Assembly: GCA_020026075.1 (NCBI GenBank)
Contig: JAHHQZ010000023.1
Span: 1-26,788 of the forward strand
Source of the DNA: Actinobacillus sp.
GTDB lineage: Bacteria; Pseudomonadota; Gammaproteobacteria; Enterobacterales; Pasteurellaceae
DNA length: 26,788 nucleotides
Direction: 5' to 3'
The position numbers and the translations under genes are program-made. Under the pieces are notes generated by a model, which was given only the letters and a program-made list of their open reading frames with translations, was not told the DNA's origin and made no database searches. Each line of letters opens with the position of its first letter. The stretch's first letter is position 1. Below, in pieces: positions 16,878-24,225 of the stretch.

Positions 16878-18800
16878 TTAAAGATTATTTTGCTTTTCTT
16901 CGAGTTCACTCCAGCGTTCAAAAGCTTGCTCGAAGGCCTGTTCTGTTTCAGTTAAAATTCGCAGCGTGTTTTCCGTTTCGGTGTGTGGACGTTGGAAAAA
17001 AGCAGGGTCGCTGACTTCGGTCTGTAAGTCGGCGTTTTTTTGTTCTAACTCTTCCAGTTGGGCGGGCAAACTTTCTAGCTCACGTTGCTCACGGTAGCTT
17101 AGTTTTTTGCTAGCAGTTTTCTGTTTCACGGCTTTGGGTTCTGCACTAGGGGCTGGTGTTTCTTTTACCGCTTGGTTAGCAGCACGCACGGCGTGAGCTT
17201 GTGCTTGCTGTTGTTTAGCGTCAAAAAATCCGCCAATGTAACCTTCGATTTTACCGTTTCCTTCAAAAATAAAACATTCAGTCGCAAGATTATCCACGAA
17301 TTGGCGGTCGTGGCTGACGAGCAAGAGCGTGCCTTGATAGTCGCTTAGGCGTTCTTCTAAAAGCTCCAACGTTTCCACGTCAAGGTCATTGGTTGGTTCG
17401 TCCAGAATCAATAAATTGCACGGTTTTAAGAAAATTTTCGCTAAAAGTAAGCGGTTGCGTTCGCCGCCTGACAAGGCTTTAACGGGCGTTCTCGCACGTT
17501 GTGGCGGAAAGAGAAAATCTTGCAAGTAACCCAAAACGTGGCGAGTAACGCCGTTCACCACGATGTCTTGTTTGCCGTCTGCCACGTTGTCCATTACAGT
17601 TTTTTCAGGATCTAATGCCGCACGATGTTGGTCAAAATACGCCACTTCTAATTTTGTTCCGCAATGCACGGAACCGCTACTTGGTTGCAATTCGCCCAGT
17701 AACAGCTTGATGAGCGTGGTTTTTCCGCAGCCATTTGCGCCGATTAAGGCGATTTTATCGCCACGCAAAATGCGAGTGGTGAAATTTTTGATCAGCGTTT
17801 TGCCTTCGATGTCGTAGGTTAAATTTTCTACATCAAACACGATTTTCCCTGATCGTGCCGCCTCGCCTAATTGCATTGTGGCGTTGCCTGTGCGTTCTCG
17901 GCGTTGGCGGTGCGTTTCTCGCATTGCTTTTAAAGCTCGCACTCGCCCTTCATTACGAGTGCGCCGTGCTTTGATCCCTTGACGAATCCACACTTCTTCT
18001 TGTGCTAACCGTTTGTCAAATAACGCATTTTGCATTTCTTCCACACGCAGATCTTCTTCTTTCTGCACGAGATATTCATCATAAGACGCAGGATAACTGT
18101 GCAATTTTCCACGATCGAGATCCACGATGCGTGTTGCCATATTGCGAATAAAAGCACGATCGTGGGAAATAAACACAATGCTACCGCTGAAATTTTGCAA
18201 CAAATTTTCCAGCCATTCGATAGTGTCCACGTCTAGGTGGTTGGTCGGCTCGTCCAGCAATAAAACATCAGGCTGGCTCACCAATGCACGTGCCAAAGCC
18301 GCTTTACGCAACCAACCGCCCGACAAGCTACTTAGCTCCACATCGCCATCAAGCCCTAGATTTTGCAAAACTTCCTGTACTTTTTGTTCCAGTTGCCAGC
18401 CGTTTGTGTGATCCAATTCTTCTTGAACCTTGGTTAGGGTTTTGAAAAGTTTATCGGCATCCGCATTCGGCTGAGCCAATTCGTGGGTAATGCGATGATG
18501 TTCTTTCAATAAACTCGCCAAATGCCCCACGCCTTCGGCCACATAGTCAAACAATGTGCCTGTAATATTGCGTGGCGGATCCTGTTCAAGCCGTGCCACA
18601 ACAAGATCTTGCTCAAAGGTTAAACTGCCGTCTTCAAGGGGGATCTCTTGTGCCAGCACTTTCATCAAGGTAGATTTCCCTGCGCCATTTCGCCCCACAA
18701 GACAAACCCGCTCATTCGGTTCTAGATGAAAATCTGCTTTTTCCAATAAAAAATTATTCCCAAAGCTCAATTCGCCTTGATGTAAGTTTAGCAATGCCAC
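16878..18800 (-). CDS. uup: ABC-F ATPase Uup
   Basis: A 640-residue soluble ABC-F protein with two ATPase domains: Walker A GRNGAGKST with signature LSGGWLRKAALARAL, and GANGCGKTT with LSGGERNRLLLAKIF. Both have LLDEPTN Walker B motifs. The C-terminal part (about 555-640) is a charged coiled coil (LESLPAQLEELEQK) that binds DNA or ribosomes in E. coli Uup. Uup limits precise excision of transposons and helps resolve branched DNA or ribosome assembly defects. I chose GTG at 18800 (VALLNLHQGEL) because AAGGA lies just before it and the length then matches E. coli Uup (635). The longer frame to 19085 runs antisense into rpsI and is not conserved. Confidence 0.92.
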   Translation of the reverse strand: MALLNLHQGELSFGNNFLLEKADFHLEPNERVCLVGRNGAGKSTLMKVLAQEIPLEDGSLTFEQDLVVARLEQDPPRNITGTLFDYVAEGVGHLASLLKEHHRITHELAQPNADADKLFKTLTKVQEELDHTNGWQLEQKVQEVLQNLGLDGDVELSSLSGGWLRKAALARALVSQPDVLLLDEPTNHLDVDTIEWLENLLQNFSGSIVFISHDRAFIRNMATRIVDLDRGKLHSYPASYDEYLVQKEEDLRVEEMQNALFDKRLAQEEVWIRQGIKARRTRNEGRVRALKAMRETHRQRRERTGNATMQLGEAARSGKIVFDVENLTYDIEGKTLIKNFTTRILRGDKIALIGANGCGKTTLIKLLLGELQPSSGSVHCGTKLEVAYFDQHRAALDPEKTVMDNVADGKQDIVVNGVTRHVLGYLQDFLFPPQRARTPVKALSGGERNRLLLAKIFLKPCNLLILDEPTNDLDVETLELLEERLSDYQGTLLLVSHDRQFVDNLATECFIFEGNGKIEGYIGGFFDAKQQQAQAHAVRAANQAVKETPAPSAEPKAVKQKTASKKLSYREQRELESLPAQLEELEQKNADLQTEVSDPAFFQRPHTETENTLRILTETEQAFEQAFERWSELEEKQNNL

Positions 18801-18883
18801 AATTCTGTCCTTCAAATAAAAATAAAGTGCGGATTGTAACAAAGCGTGCAGAAAATCTGAAAGAAAAAAGGAAAGGAATTGGC

Positions 18884-18894
18884 TAGGCTGGAAT
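18884..18894. repeat. Half-copy of the intergenic palindrome
   Basis: TAGGCTGGAAT matches one arm of the repeat family, but the second arm is absent. It lies in the 163-base gap between uup and rpsI, next to a normal terminator, and looks like a decayed copy. Confidence 0.45.
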
Positions 18895-18916
18895 AAATGG
18901 GAAAATTTTGGATAAA

Positions 18917-18945
18917 AAAATTGCAAGCACAAGGCTTGCAATTTT
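18917..18945 (-). terminator. Terminator of the rplM-rpsI operon
   Basis: A perfect 12-bp stem (AAAATTGCAAGC, 18917-18928, with its complement at 18934-18945) and a 5-base loop. On the minus strand it runs into TTTTTTT. It begins 18 bases after the rpsI stop. Confidence 0.9.
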
Positions 18946-18963
18946 GTCGACAAGAAACGTTGA

Positions 18964-19356
18964 TTAACGTTTGGAGAATTGTGGACGACGACGTGCTTTG
19001 CGTAAACCCACTTTTTTACGTTCAACGTGACGAGCATCACGAGTAACGAAGCCTGCAGCACGAAGTGCTGGGCGAAGGGTTTCATCGTATTCCATCAACG
19101 CACGAGTGATACCTAAACGGATAGCACCAGCTTGTCCAGAAATACCACCACCTTTAACAGTGATGTATAAATCTAATTTTTCTAACATTTCAACAAGCTC
19201 TAATGGTTGTTTAACGACCATACGAGCAGTATCGCGACCAAAGTAAACGTCTAATGGGCGACCGTTGATTGTTAAGTTACCACTGCCCGCTTTAATAAAT
19301 ACACGAGCTGTAGAGCTTTTGCGGCGACCTGTGCCGTAGTATTGATTCTCTGCCAT
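18964..19356 (-). CDS. rpsI: 30S ribosomal protein S9
   Basis: A 130-residue protein, exactly the E. coli length, with the family start AENQYYGTGRRKSSTARVF and the basic tail GLRKARRRPQFSKR. The C-terminal lysine and arginine reach the P-site tRNA anticodon stem on the small subunit. It follows rplM after 16 bases in the usual two-gene operon, and a strong terminator lies just downstream. Confidence 0.98.
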   Translation of the reverse strand: MAENQYYGTGRRKSSTARVFIKAGSGNLTINGRPLDVYFGRDTARMVVKQPLELVEMLEKLDLYITVKGGGISGQAGAIRLGITRALMEYDETLRPALRAAGFVTRDARHVERKKVGLRKARRRPQFSKR

Positions 19357-19372
19357 TTTAAAATCCTCGTGA

Positions 19373-19801
19373 TTAAATATCTAAAACTTGTGGTTGTTGT
19401 GCTGCGTGTTCGTGTTTATCGCCCGCGTACACTTTTAATTTACGGAACATTGCACGGCCTAATGGACCTTTTGGCAACATACCTTTTACCGCAATTTCAA
19501 TCACAGATTCAGGACGGCGTTGAAGCATTTCAGTGAAAGTCGCTTGTTTGATACCGCCAACGTAGCCTGTGTGCCAGTGGTAAAGTTTGTCAGATGCTTT
19601 TTTACCAGTTACAGCTACTTTTTCAGCGTTAATAACAACAATGTAATCACCAGTGTCAACGTGTGGTGTGTACTCCGCTTTATGTTTGCCGCGTAGGCGA
19701 CGCGCGATTTCAGTGGATAGACGACCTAAGGTTTTACCTGTTGCGTCTACAACGTACCAGTCACGTTTTACGGTCTCTGGTTTTGCTACAAATGTTTTCA
19801 T
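19373..19801 (-). CDS. rplM: 50S ribosomal protein L13
   Basis: A 142-residue protein of exactly the E. coli length, starting MKTFVAKPETVKRDWYVVDA. It contains DTGDYIVVINAEKVAVTGKK and the conserved GMLPKGPLGRAM segment. L13 is an early-assembling 50S protein. In E. coli it also represses its own rplM-rpsI operon by binding the mRNA leader. Here the 5' region is about 130 bases long and structured (see 19833-19943), which fits such control. Upstream on the same strand is thiI, but a probable promoter separates them. Confidence 0.98.
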   Translation of the reverse strand: MKTFVAKPETVKRDWYVVDATGKTLGRLSTEIARRLRGKHKAEYTPHVDTGDYIVVINAEKVAVTGKKASDKLYHWHTGYVGGIKQATFTEMLQRRPESVIEIAVKGMLPKGPLGRAMFRKLKVYAGDKHEHAAQQPQVLDI

Positions 19802-19832
19802 GAATAAAATACCAATTATTTTTGTTAAACCC

Positions 19833-19870
19833 AGTATCTAAAATAGATACAATCCAGTGCCAGCCAGCAC
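19833..19870 (-). promoter_or_regulatory. Structured rplM leader (possible L13 autoregulatory site)
   Basis: Two hairpins lie in the transcribed leader: GTATCTA/TAGATAC (19834-19840 and 19844-19850, 7 bp, 3-base loop) and GTGC/GCAC (19857-19870). Autogenous control by L13 is established for E. coli rplM-rpsI. That these stems are its target here is inference. Confidence 0.4.
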
Positions 19871-19891
19871 ACCCCTTCGAGTAGCCTTAGG

Positions 19892-19922
19892 CAAAAATAA
19901 TGAGCGGTGGGAATCCGCTCAT
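19892..19922 (-). terminator. Terminator-like hairpin just after the probable rplM promoter
   Basis: On the minus strand, ATGAGCGG and CCGCTCAT form a perfect 8-bp stem with a 7-base loop (19900-19922) followed by TATTTTT. It lies about 8 bases downstream of the expected start point set by TATAAT at 19938-19943. It could be an attenuator or protective 5' stem for rplM-rpsI, or a terminator for transcripts running on from thiI. Confidence 0.6.
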
Positions 19923-19937
19923 CAACAGGGTCGCACA

Positions 19938-19943
19938 ATTATA
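19938..19943 (-). promoter_or_regulatory. Putative rplM-rpsI promoter (-10 box)
   Basis: A perfect TATAAT on the minus strand is followed by a GC-containing start region (TGTGCGACC), as often seen in ribosomal-protein promoters. The -35 candidate at a 17-base spacing (CTCGCA) is poor, so the exact promoter is uncertain. Confidence 0.5.
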
Positions 19944-19996
19944 CTGAAAAAGTTCTAAAATGCGAGCCTAAATAGTTAAAAAATACAAAATTTTTC

Positions 19997-20022
19997 AAAA
20001 TATTCCGACGCTGGAATATTTT
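19997..20022 (-). terminator. Palindromic repeat acting as the thiI terminator
   Basis: AAAATATTCC (19997-20006) and GGAATATTTT (20013-20022) form a perfect 10-bp stem around a 6-base loop. On the minus strand it is followed by a T-rich stretch broken by GAAAAA. It lies 24 bases after the thiI stop. The TTCCG...CTGGAA core suggests a shortened member of the repeat family. Confidence 0.65.
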
Positions 20023-20046
20023 TATCTTTTTTGTTTCAGTGCAAAC

Positions 20047-21498
20047 TTAACTTTTTTTGTACACCCGTACGTTATTAAAGCCTTGATCTTGCAAATAAAG
20101 TGCTTGTAGTTTGCTCATTACGCCTTTTTCGCAATACAAAATATATTGTTTATTTTGATCAAGCGTGCCGAACTGGCTAGCGAGTTTGTAAAACGGCAAT
20201 TCAATAATCTCAACGCCTGCCATTTCGAGTGGTTTTTCGTCCGTTTCTTCTGGGGAACGAATATCCAAAATCACATCGTTTTCACCAATTTCACTGCTGG
20301 CGACAACATCTTTCACTTCCGCTTGTGCTTGTTCAGCGATTTGGCGAATGTCTAAAATTTCAGCGTCTGCAACCGCTTGATCTAAAATTGCAAAATCAAA
20401 ATGGCCTTCTTCCGCTAAAATTTTTGTTTTCACCGCTTTAACGGTCGGTTTTTTGGAAATCACACCGCAAAATTCTGGCATAGATTTTGCAATATCCGCC
20501 GTGCCAATTTGTTTAGCGATGGCGATAATTTGTTCTTTATCGTGAGTGATCAATGGACGTAACACCAGTGCATCGGCTGCCTCGTCAATTAAGCGTAAGT
20601 TAGTTAGGGTTTGGCTTGACACCTGCCCTAACGCCTCGCCAGTTACAATGGCTTGAATGCCATATTTTTCGGCGATTTGGCTAGCCGCACGTACCATCAT
20701 TCGTTTTAAAATGACGCCCATTTGACCGTTTTCGACTTTTTCTAAAATTTCACCGACAACGCCTGCAAAAGGAATGGCGACAAAACGTACTTTGTGTGAG
20801 AGGGAAAAACGTTGCCAAATGTGATATGCCATTTGTTTAACGCCAATTTCGTGGGCGCTGCCACCAAGATTGAAGAAACAATAATGCACGCGCGAACCAC
20901 GACGAATTAACATATAGCTAGAAACGCCCGAGTCAAAGCCGCCTGAAATCAAGGATAACACGTCTTCTTGCGTGCCGAGTGGGTAACCGCCCAAGCCTTC
21001 AATACGTTCTTTGATGAACAATAATTTATCGTCTTCAATTTCTAAACGCACGGTAACATCAGGATTTTTAAGCTGCACTCGAGCCGTTGCAAGGTGCTGA
21101 TTTAAGCCGCCCCCCACATAGCGTTCAGCCTCAATGGACGTAAAACCGTGTTTCCCTTTACGTTTCACTCGCACGCAAAAACTTTTGTTGTTCAACATAT
21201 TGCCCACATAGGCTAAGGTTTTTTCAAAAATATCGTGTAGATCGGTAAACGGTACTTCTTCCACCACCAAAATGTGATGAATGCCTGGAATATCTGCCAA
21301 CAAGGATTGCACTAGGTCGGAATTTTCAGAATTTTTTTGACGAACTTCGATGTAATCCCAGTGTCGAACCACTGCTACGGTTTCATCATACTTAGTCAAT
21401 GTATTACGAATATTGCTGGTTAGGATTTTCACGAAACGCTTTTTCACGCTGTCGCTTTTAATCATAATTTCAGGGAAAAGTTTGACGATAAATTTCAT
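20047..21498 (-). CDS. thiI: tRNA 4-thiouridine synthase / thiamine sulfur carrier enzyme ThiI
   Basis: A 483-residue protein, one residue longer than E. coli ThiI and with the same domains: N-terminal ferredoxin-like and THUMP RNA-binding domains (about 1-165), a PP-loop adenylation domain with SGGFDS at 185-190, and a C-terminal rhodanese domain. The active cysteine of the rhodanese domain is Cys456 in YCEKGVMSK, and the second conserved cysteine is in MPEFCGVISKK. It takes persulfide sulfur from IscS, makes s4U8 in tRNA and supports thiamine thiazole synthesis. No other thi genes are nearby. The gene has a weak hairpin in its 5' region and its own terminator. Confidence 0.96.
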   Translation of the reverse strand: MKFIVKLFPEIMIKSDSVKKRFVKILTSNIRNTLTKYDETVAVVRHWDYIEVRQKNSENSDLVQSLLADIPGIHHILVVEEVPFTDLHDIFEKTLAYVGNMLNNKSFCVRVKRKGKHGFTSIEAERYVGGGLNQHLATARVQLKNPDVTVRLEIEDDKLLFIKERIEGLGGYPLGTQEDVLSLISGGFDSGVSSYMLIRRGSRVHYCFFNLGGSAHEIGVKQMAYHIWQRFSLSHKVRFVAIPFAGVVGEILEKVENGQMGVILKRMMVRAASQIAEKYGIQAIVTGEALGQVSSQTLTNLRLIDEAADALVLRPLITHDKEQIIAIAKQIGTADIAKSMPEFCGVISKKPTVKAVKTKILAEEGHFDFAILDQAVADAEILDIRQIAEQAQAEVKDVVASSEIGENDVILDIRSPEETDEKPLEMAGVEIIELPFYKLASQFGTLDQNKQYILYCEKGVMSKLQALYLQDQGFNNVRVYKKS

Positions 21499-21523
21499 AA
21501 TCTACTCTATTTGCTATATGCAT

Positions 21524-21545
21524 AAAAAAGGCGCTAGATAACGCC
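21524..21545 (-). promoter_or_regulatory. Small hairpin with T-run upstream of thiI
   Basis: On the minus strand, GGCGTTATCTAGCGCC folds into a 6-bp stem (one G-U pair) with a 4-base loop and is followed by TTTTTT. It sits about 26 bases before the thiI start codon. No minus-strand gene precedes it, so it may be an attenuator in the thiI leader or chance. Confidence 0.35.
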
Positions 21546-21617
21546 AAAAACGCAACATTCTACTGATTTCAAAGGGGAGGGGCAATCCTTTTAGCGGTTT
21601 TTACCCTAATAATCTTA

Positions 21618-21626
21618 TGTTATAAT
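21618..21626 (+). promoter_or_regulatory. Putative extended -10 promoter of lptC-lptA-lptB-ptsN
   Basis: TGTTATAAT combines a perfect TATAAT with the TGn extension. The -35 candidate TTTTTA (21598-21603) is weak, as is usual with extended -10 promoters. The lptC ATG is 50 bases downstream, behind AAGGA. Confidence 0.6.
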
Positions 21627-21676
21627 CGTCCCAATTTTTTTCTGCCCAAATTAGGCTTAGTAAGGATTTTTATTTT

Positions 21677-22267
21677 ATGCTCAATCGTTGGACGATTTTT
21701 TTATCTATTATCGCACTTGCGTTACTCGGCTGGCTTTATCAGTTGCGTAATGAGTCAGCAGTAAGTGCCGGCTTAATTATAGAATCTGCCCAACATTCGC
21801 CTAGTACGCCAACCTACGCTGGTGAAAACCTCAAAAGTTTAGTGTTTGATGAAAAAGGCGATTTACAATACGAGGCAAAGGCAAAGCGTGTGCTACATTT
21901 TGATCAAACAGATACCACAGATTTTCAGCAACCAATTATTGTACTTTACACGCAAGCGGATGATAAAACCTTACCTAGCTGGCGTTTAACAGCCAATGAT
22001 GCGACCTTAACAAAGCAACATTTACTTTCCCTTACACAAAATGTGGTGATTACGAATCTCTCGCCAAATGCTCATTTTTCTTTACTCAAGACCGTCGCTG
22101 CGCAAGTTAATTTACGCAGTGGCGATGTAATATCCAACCGCACCGTAGAACTTTTTGGCCCGCAATGGTATTCCGTTGGCCAAGGGCTACACGGGAATTT
22201 TAAACAAAAAATTGCCACTCTAATAAATCAGGTTCAAACCCATTATGATGTTCAACCAACCCTATAA
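21677..22267 (+). CDS. lptC: LPS export protein LptC
   Basis: A 196-residue bitopic inner-membrane protein (E. coli LptC is 191). A single membrane anchor spans about residues 6-23. The periplasmic beta-jellyroll follows, including YAGENLKSLVFDEKGDLQYEAKA near the start. LptC receives lipopolysaccharide from the LptB2FG transporter and hands it to LptA in the periplasmic bridge. The ATG at 21677 is preceded by AAGGA and an extended -10 promoter. Its last 23 bases overlap the start of lptA, indicating translational coupling. Confidence 0.93.
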   Translation: MLNRWTIFLSIIALALLGWLYQLRNESAVSAGLIIESAQHSPSTPTYAGENLKSLVFDEKGDLQYEAKAKRVLHFDQTDTTDFQQPIIVLYTQADDKTLPSWRLTANDATLTKQHLLSLTQNVVITNLSPNAHFSLLKTVAAQVNLRSGDVISNRTVELFGPQWYSVGQGLHGNFKQKIATLINQVQTHYDVQPTL

Positions 22268-22880
22268 ATTATGTTTTTCAAACCACACAAAACGTGCCAT
22301 TTTGCTGAGTCTTGTCGGCTTTGGTTTACTTAGCCAAACGAGCTGGGCGATGAAAGGCGATACCAAGCAACCCATTAGCGTATTGTCGGACGAGCAAACC
22401 GTCAATATGAATACATCAACGGCAACCTTCACGAAAAATGTTTCAATGGAGCAAGGCTCTATTAAAATGCAGGCAGATAAAGTGGTCGTGGTGCGTGCTC
22501 AAAAAGACAGTGGAGGCCCACAAACCCTTGATGCCATAGGTTCGCCTGTTCATTTTCAGCAGACGTTGGATAACGGTAAAACGGTTTATGGCGAGGCAAA
22601 TAAACTACATTATGACTTAAACCAAGAAATCGTTACCTTGGTCGGCAAAGCCAAACTGCGCCAGCAAGACAGTGAAATTCAAGGTGAAAAAATCGTTTAT
22701 GATGTAAAGAATGAGCAACTGCGCGCCAATGGTGCACCAAAAAAACGTGTGCGTACGATTTTAATTCCTGCACAATTAAACGCCAATTCACCTGCCATCG
22801 AAACCCAATTCGATAGCAGCGCTCCCTTAACACGTGCCAAACCGTTCACTGAACTTCCGCCTAAATCAAGCAATCAATAA
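22245..22880 (+). CDS. lptA: LPS periplasmic transport protein LptA
   Basis: A 211-residue protein with a signal peptide of about 35 residues (basic NHTKR, hydrophobic core, QTSWA before the likely cut). It has the OstA-like beta-jellyroll fold, with VNMNTSTATFTKNVSMEQGSI-like strands and DAIGSPVHFQQ. LptA polymerises into the periplasmic bridge that carries LPS from LptC to LptD. Two adjacent ATG codons (22245 and 22248) are possible starts; either overlaps the end of lptC. The C-terminal 35 residues are Pro/Ser-rich, a common low-conservation tail. lptB follows after 8 bases. Confidence 0.92.
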   Translation: MMFNQPYKLCFSNHTKRAILLSLVGFGLLSQTSWAMKGDTKQPISVLSDEQTVNMNTSTATFTKNVSMEQGSIKMQADKVVVVRAQKDSGGPQTLDAIGSPVHFQQTLDNGKTVYGEANKLHYDLNQEIVTLVGKAKLRQQDSEIQGEKIVYDVKNEQLRANGAPKKRVRTILIPAQLNANSPAIETQFDSSAPLTRAKPFTELPPKSSNQ

Positions 22881-22888
22881 GGATTTTT

Positions 22889-23614
22889 ATGGCTATTTTA
22901 AAAGCAGAACACTTAGCAAAAAGTTACAAAGGACGCAAAGTTGTTTCCGATGTGGGGTTTGAAGTTCATTCTAATGAAATCGTAGGTTTGCTTGGTCCTA
23001 ACGGTGCAGGCAAAACCACATCTTTTTATATGGTCGTGGGTTTAGTGGAAAACGATGCTGGTACAGTGTTCATTGACGATACGGATCTAAGCGACTTACC
23101 AATGTTTAAACGTGCCCAAAAAGGATTGGGCTATTTACCGCAAGAGGCCTCGATTTTCCGCCATTTAACGGTGTATGAAAACCTTATCGCCGTTTTGGAG
23201 GTGCGCAAAGATTTAGATAAAAAAGCTCGCCACGAAAAAGCGGAGGCCTTGTTAGAAGAATTTAATATTGGGCATATTCGTGACAGTCTAGGGCAAGCAC
23301 TTTCAGGGGGCGAGCGCCGCCGTGTGGAAATTGCCCGAGCTTTGGCGGCAAATCCTAAATTTATTCTGCTTGATGAACCTTTTGCAGGCGTGGATCCTAT
23401 TTCGGTCAACGATATTAAGGAAATTATTCTGACCTTGCGTAACCGTGGGTTAGGGGTTTTGATTACGGATCACAACGTAAGGGAAACCCTCGATGTGTGC
23501 GAACGTGCCTATATCGTCAGTGCTGGGCATATGATCGCCACAGGCTCACCAAAAGATATTTTGCAAAACGAGCAAGTAAAACGTGTCTATCTTGGTGAAC
23601 AATTTAAACTTTAA
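22889..23614 (+). CDS. lptB: LPS export ATPase LptB
   Basis: A 241-residue cytoplasmic ATPase, exactly the E. coli length, that dimerises with LptF and LptG to extract LPS from the inner membrane. Walker A is GPNGAGKTT at about residues 36-44, the Q-loop lies in LPQEASIFRHLTVYENL, the signature is LSGGERRRVEIARAL, and Walker B is ILLDEPFAGVDP. The switch histidine is in ITDHNVRETL. It starts 8 bases after lptA. The next gene is ptsN with a 13-base gap; rpoN and hpf, which lie between lptB and ptsN in enterobacteria, are absent. Confidence 0.96.
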   Translation: MAILKAEHLAKSYKGRKVVSDVGFEVHSNEIVGLLGPNGAGKTTSFYMVVGLVENDAGTVFIDDTDLSDLPMFKRAQKGLGYLPQEASIFRHLTVYENLIAVLEVRKDLDKKARHEKAEALLEEFNIGHIRDSLGQALSGGERRRVEIARALAANPKFILLDEPFAGVDPISVNDIKEIILTLRNRGLGVLITDHNVRETLDVCERAYIVSAGHMIATGSPKDILQNEQVKRVYLGEQFKL

Positions 23615-23627
23615 TAAGGACTAACTT

Positions 23628-24182
23628 TTGAAACTTACTGATTTATTTCCACTCAACCACATTCGTCAAGGCATCGCCTGTGCGAGTAAAAAACGTGCAT
23701 TTGAACTCATCGGAGAAATTCTATGCAATGAGTTTACCGATGAAACGGCATCAGAAACCGACACGCAAGCCCAAGAAAATCCTTGCACCGAATGCTTATT
23801 TGCTCGTGAAAAAATTGGTAACTCTGCCTTAGGTGGCGGTGTTGCAATGCCGAAAGGTCGTGTTGAAGTGGGTGATAAACCACTGGGTGCGATTTTACAA
23901 CTGAATCAGGGAATCGACTACGATGCTGATGATAACCGTGAAGTCGATTTAATTTTTTCACTGATTATTCCGGCCTCCCTTTGTGAAGACTGCTCTGCTC
24001 TGCTACCGAAATTGATCGCCCTGTTCAGCGATAAAGCGTTCATCAAACAAATTCGAGCCGCTACCAGCGCTGAGGAAATTTTCGCCGTGCTACAAACACA
24101 GGATAATGCCCTCGATGAACCGCAAACCGCCTCTCAAACCGAACCTCAAAACGAGCCACAATCAGCCCCACAAGGTGAGTAA
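23628..24182 (+). CDS. ptsN: EIIA-Ntr-like protein (PtsN family) lacking the active-site histidine
   Basis: A 184-residue PTS EIIA type-2 domain that aligns with E. coli PtsN (163 residues). The start is TTG at 23628 with AAGGA at 23616-23620. The family motif IPHG, whose histidine (His73 in E. coli) is phosphorylated by NPr, reads MPKG here: Lys76 replaces it, and the codon AAA is at 23853-23855. The protein also has two CxxC pairs, CTEC (53-56) and CEDC (119-122), not found in E. coli PtsN. Its C-terminal tail of about 25 residues is rich in Gln, Glu and Pro. It cannot be phosphorylated in the usual way, so any role would be as an unphosphorylated partner protein or a metal- or redox-linked one. 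It probably belongs to the lptCAB operon. Confidence 0.88.
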   Translation: MKLTDLFPLNHIRQGIACASKKRAFELIGEILCNEFTDETASETDTQAQENPCTECLFAREKIGNSALGGGVAMPKGRVEVGDKPLGAILQLNQGIDYDADDNREVDLIFSLIIPASLCEDCSALLPKLIALFSDKAFIKQIRAATSAEEIFAVLQTQDNALDEPQTASQTEPQNEPQSAPQGE

Positions 24183-24187
24183 AAGAT

Positions 24188-24216
24188 AAAAAACCAGCAT
24201 TGAATGCTGGTTTTTT
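24188..24216 (+). terminator. Bidirectional terminator between ptsN and the nucleoside hydrolase gene
   Basis: AAACCAGCAT and ATGCTGGTTT form a perfect stem, extended to 13 bp by flanking A and T runs, with a TGA loop. T-runs on both strands suit the two converging genes. Confidence 0.9.
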
Positions 24217-24225
24217 CTATGAATT

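Noticed and set aside
18801..19085. N-terminal extension of the uup reading frame into rpsI
   Set aside because: It is antisense to rpsI and not conserved; a GTG with AAGGA at 18800 gives the normal Uup length.
23967..23976. ATTCCGGCCT inside ptsN (and ATTCCGGCT at 11521 in rnb) as repeat copies
   Set aside because: Both are in conserved coding sequence without a second arm, so chance or codon usage explains them.
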